From Aureivirga marina (GTDB lineage: Bacteria; Bacteroidota; Bacteroidia; Flavobacteriales; Flavobacteriaceae): a stretch of 64,000 bases of DNA. Below are positions 61,154 to 64,000 of this stretch, piece by piece. The position numbers and the translations under genes are program-made. The notes under the pieces were generated by a model. The model saw nothing but the letters and a program-made list of their open reading frames with translations. It was not told the origin of the DNA and did no database searches. Each line of letters begins with the position of its first letter. Position 1 is the stretch's first letter. Location of the stretch: assembly GCF_015767265.1 (NCBI RefSeq), contig NZ_JADPIB010000001.1, positions 310,001-374,000 on the forward strand, given 5' to 3'.

Positions 61154-64000
61154 TTAGAAACTAATATCGATACCGAACATATAACTTCTAGTAGTTGGGT
61201 ATGATCCGTTATCATATGCTCCAGGAACTCTTACCTCTCCTGCAGTATAGCTCTCTCCAGTTTGGATTCCAATCTCTGGATCTCCTTCATAGTTTGGAGC
61301 ATAAGTCCATAAGTTTTGTCCTTGAACATAAACATTTACTCTTGATAAGTAAGCTTTTTCAACTAATTTTTGTGGTAAGTTATAAGAAAGCTTTACAGTT
61401 CTTAATCTGATGTAAGATCCATCTTGTAAGAAACGGTCAGTTAATTGATTTGAATCAATTCCTGATAATTGTTGTGGCGCAGGTAATACTCCTGTATCTC
61501 CTGGTTGTCTCCAGTAGTTAAATGCAGATACTTGTTGATTATCTAATGCATTAGATCCATCAGACTCTAATCTCCATTTTCTTCCGTTTAAGATGTAGTT
61601 TCCATATTTGTAGTAGAAGTTAGCAGATAACTCTAATCCTCTCCAGTTAACTCTTGTATAGATAGTACCATCAAAATCAGCATTTACAGTTTTACCTTTT
61701 AATGCTACAGTGTGATCTCCACTAAATTGATCAGTTACATTTCCATCTTTATCATAGTATAAAGCGTGTCCATTTGCTGGATTAACTCCTGCATATCTTA
61801 CTAAGTAGTGAGTATAAATTTCTTCTCCTTCTTCTAAGATTAATCCTGTTTCATAATATGGCTCATCACCTACTAATTTATTTACTTTAGTATCAGTGAA
61901 AGCAATGTTACCTCCAACAGTCCAAGTTACATCATGGTAGTTTCTTAAGATATCTCCACTTAATTCTAATTCGATACCTTGAGTTTGAATCTCACCAACG
62001 TTCTCAATTCTACTAAATCTTCCTCCCTCAGCTGGAAGTGGAACACTTAATAATAAATCAGAAGTTACAGATTTATAGTAATCTACGATACCACGGATAC
62101 GGTTGTTAAATAATCCATACTCAACAGCAACGTCAGTAATAGCTTTAGACTCCCATTTTAAGTTAGGATTCTCTACTTGTCCAGGCGCAGATGCTGGTTG
62201 GTTTCCATAACTAGTACTATAGCTAGTTAATCCTAAAGAAGAATATCTTCCAATTCTATCGTTACCTAATGTACCGTAAGAAGCTCTGAATTTTAATGAA
62301 CTGATGTATTTGTTATCAGCTAAGAATTTCTCATTGTGTAAGTTCCATGCTCCAGAAACAGAGAAGAAAGTACCAAATCTGTTATCTGCACCGAATACTG
62401 AAGAACCATCACGTCTTAATGTTCCAGCGAAGATATATTTTTCATCATAGTTATAATCTACGTTACCAGCAATAGAGAAAGTTCTTTTTTGACTTCTTCC
62501 TCCTCCTGCTCCATCAGGCTCAGCTCCAGTTCCTAATTGGCTAATGTTATCTTTTGAGAATCCAACAGCAGATACACTATAGTTTCTGAAATCATTACTA
62601 ATATATTCAGTAAATGCTAAAACACTTAAGTTATGCTTATCGTTAAACGTAGTGTTGTAACGAATAATATTTTGGAAGTTATAAGTAAAATCGTAGTATC
62701 CTGATTCACCTTTTCTTCCTGGAGTTCCATCCTCACTTACGAATTGTGATAAAATACTAGATGGGAACATAAAGTTTTCACTTCTATTAACGTTATAGTT
62801 TACCCCTAATTTTGGAGAATAAACTAAGTTTTCTAAAATTTTAGCATCCGCAGAGAAAGATCCAAATAATCTTACGAACTCATCTTGAGAAGGATTTTTT
62901 CTGATTGCCTCAATTACATTATATCCAGAGTGAGTTAAGTTATACTCTCTTTCTCCTCTTTCATTGAAAACATAATTTCCATCTGCATCTCTTTGATATA
63001 CAGTCTCATAAGGATTATATGTCATAGCCGCAACGAATGGACTTTGTACGTTATTTCTATCTCTAAATCCAACACTCTTAGTATAAGAAACAGAAGTCTT
63101 AGCATCTAATGTTAACCAATCTTTAGCGTCAAAGTTGATATTAACACGAGCAGTAGTTTTATCAAATCCATTCACGTCTTTGATAATACCTGTATCAGAA
63201 TCTTTTTGTAAAGAAACATAGTAAGTAGATTTTTCGTTACCACCTGCAACGTTAAATCCTAAAGAAGTAACAGTACCATCTCTTAAGATAGTGTTTCTCC
63301 AGTCATGGTTTAAACCAACTAATCTATCCCATTCTGTTTGAGAAGTGATTCCAGCTCCAACACCAACTCCTAATTCTCTCTCATATCTTAATTTCTGCTC
63401 AGCATTCATTAATTCAATTCCTCCATCTAATCTTTCAGTACTACCATATTGTGCAGTAACAGAGAATTTAGCATCTTGGTTTCTTTTACCACCTTTAGTT
63501 GTAATAATTACAACCCCGTTAGATGCACGAGCTCCATAGATTGCAGCAGCTCCAGCGTCTTTTAATACAGACATACTTTCAATATCTGAATTGTTGATTA
63601 AGTTCAACGAAGCTTCATCAATTGGCACACCATCCACAATATAAAGTGGCTCTTGACCAGAAGAAATAGAACCAACTCCTCTAATTCTTACGAATGCAGT
63701 TTGACCTGGTTGTCCGTTTCTTGCAGTAACTGTCACCCCTGATGCTTTACCTTGAAGTGCATTTGCAATATTTGTTGTTTGAGCTACCTCTTGGATATCT
63801 TGAGCTGATACAGTAGAAATACCTGCTGCAGTTGCTCCTCTTTTCTTCTTAACATATCCTAAAGAAACTTCATCAATTAAGTTTACAGATTTTAATTGAA
63901 CATTGATTGTATTTGAATCTCCAACTACAACTTCTTTACCATCTGTTCCAGTAAAACTAAAAACTAAAGTTTGACCTTTTTCAACTTGAATAGTATAATT
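61154..64000 (-). CDS. SusC/RagA family TonB-linked transporter, N-terminus outside window
   Basis: 948 residues are visible; the frame is open from the window edge, so signal peptide and part of the N-terminal sandwich are missing. Visible parts are the end of the carboxypeptidase-D-like domain (VEKGQTLVFSFTGTDGKEVV), a linker IDEVSLGYVKKKRGA in place of the usual EVVVVGYG, and the plug (ANALQGKASGVTVTARNG, VRIRGVGSISSG, YIVDGVPIDEA, NGVVIITTKGG). The barrel ends FGIDISF. An apparent GTG start at 63736 is internal to the plug and is not the real start. It forms an operon with the SusD-like gene and two lipoproteins. Confidence 0.95.
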   Translation of the reverse strand, partial: NYTIQVEKGQTLVFSFTGTDGKEVVVGDSNTINVQLKSVNLIDEVSLGYVKKKRGATAAGISTVSAQDIQEVAQTTNIANALQGKASGVTVTARNGQPGQTAFVRIRGVGSISSGQEPLYIVDGVPIDEASLNLINNSDIESMSVLKDAGAAAIYGARASNGVVIITTKGGKRNQDAKFSVTAQYGSTERLDGGIELMNAEQKLRYERELGVGVGAGITSQTEWDRLVGLNHDWRNTILRDGTVTSLGFNVAGGNEKSTYYVSLQKDSDTGIIKDVNGFDKTTARVNINFDAKDWLTLDAKTSVSYTKSVGFRDRNNVQSPFVAAMTYNPYETVYQRDADGNYVFNERGEREYNLTHSGYNVIEAIRKNPSQDEFVRLFGSFSADAKILENLVYSPKLGVNYNVNRSENFMFPSSILSQFVSEDGTPGRKGESGYYDFTYNFQNIIRYNTTFNDKHNLSVLAFTEYISNDFRNYSVSAVGFSKDNISQLGTGAEPDGAGGGRSQKRTFSIAGNVDYNYDEKYIFAGTLRRDGSSVFGADNRFGTFFSVSGAWNLHNEKFLADNKYISSLKFRASYGTLGNDRIGRYSSLGLTSYSTSYGNQPASAPGQVENPNLKWESKAITDVAVEYGLFNNRIRGIVDYYKSVTSDLLLSVPLPAEGGRFSRIENVGEIQTQGIELELSGDILRNYHDVTWTVGGNIAFTDTKVNKLVGDEPYYETGLILEEGEEIYTHYLVRYAGVNPANGHALYYDKDGNVTDQFSGDHTVALKGKTVNADFDGTIYTRVNWRGLELSANFYYKYGNYILNGRKWRLESDGSNALDNQQVSAFNYWRQPGDTGVLPAPQQLSGIDSNQLTDRFLQDGSYIRLRTVKLSYNLPQKLVEKAYLSRVNVYVQGQNLWTYAPNYEGDPEIGIQTGESYTAGEVRVPGAYDNGSYPTTRSYMFGIDISF

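Noticed and set aside
63345-63539. Plus-strand ORF opposite the SusC plug region
   Set aside because: Antisense shadow of a strongly conserved coding frame.
61154-63736. GTG at 63736 as the start of the second SusC
   Set aside because: The codon is the Val of GKASGVTVT in the plug. The frame is open to the window edge and reads the preceding SusC domains, so this is a truncated gene, not a short SusC.
1-64000. CRISPR arrays, insertion sequences, integrases, prophage or tRNA/rRNA genes
   Set aside because: I looked for regularly spaced repeats, transposase or integrase motifs, cloverleaf patterns and rRNA-like sequence on both strands and found none that could be supported.

Overview
This AT-rich 64 kb window is chromosomal DNA of a marine-type member of the Flavobacteriaceae (Bacteroidota). 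The evidence is: SusC/SusD-type TonB transporter pairs; type IX secretion (T9SS) cargo and accessory proteins; lipoproteins with an S-C-(S/K/D) lipobox; promoters of the TTG-N17-23-TAnnTTTG type; the rpsL-rpsG-fusA-rpsJ-rplC-rplD order; and a SecD-SecF fusion. No tRNA, rRNA, CRISPR array, insertion sequence or prophage was seen.

Layout. 1-4.4 kb: minus-strand str/S10 ribosomal operon (rplD cut by the left edge) behind a near-perfect promoter. 4.5-6.2 kb: an Omp85/BamA-like outer-membrane protein. 6.3-11 kb: a SusC/SusD-like pair with no linked hydrolase. 11.1-12.8 kb: fhs. 13.1-14.1 kb: a small promoter-led locus with a 19-codon ORF and two unrecognised membrane proteins. 14.5-19.9 kb: secDF, a fused hpt-adk gene and obgE. 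19.9-23.6 kb: a very AT-rich lipoprotein island with a decayed gene copy, bracketed by two almost identical 42-bp terminators. 23.9-37.4 kb: housekeeping and envelope genes (guaA, a LysM protein, a glucosaminidase, an ABC-F ATPase, a PLP enzyme, a T9SS-exported thioredoxin-like protein, an FAD oxidoreductase, an M28 peptidase, kdsA). 37.6-42.9 kb: a molybdenum hydroxylase (xanthine dehydrogenase-like) operon with an XdhC-type factor. 43-49.3 kb: a 2089-residue alpha-2-macroglobulin-like protein that carries a TonB-receptor plug domain in its middle. 49.5-54.4 kb: a T9SS operon made of a type-B cargo protein, a PorP/SprF-like protein and a PorE-like OmpA protein. 54.7-57.8 kb: an Mpl-like ligase, an RlpA-SPOR protein and rlmB. 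57.9-64 kb: a second SusC/SusD locus with two extra lipoproteins; its SusC runs off the right edge.

Functional themes are translation, protein export (SecDF, T9SS), outer-membrane uptake, cell-wall turnover or recycling, and purine metabolism (guaA, hpt-adk and the xanthine dehydrogenase-like operon). The least explained parts are the A2M/plug hybrid, the small membrane-protein locus at 13.1-14.1 kb, the lipoprotein island, and a set of TAnnTTTG boxes lying only 3-4 bases before a start codon.
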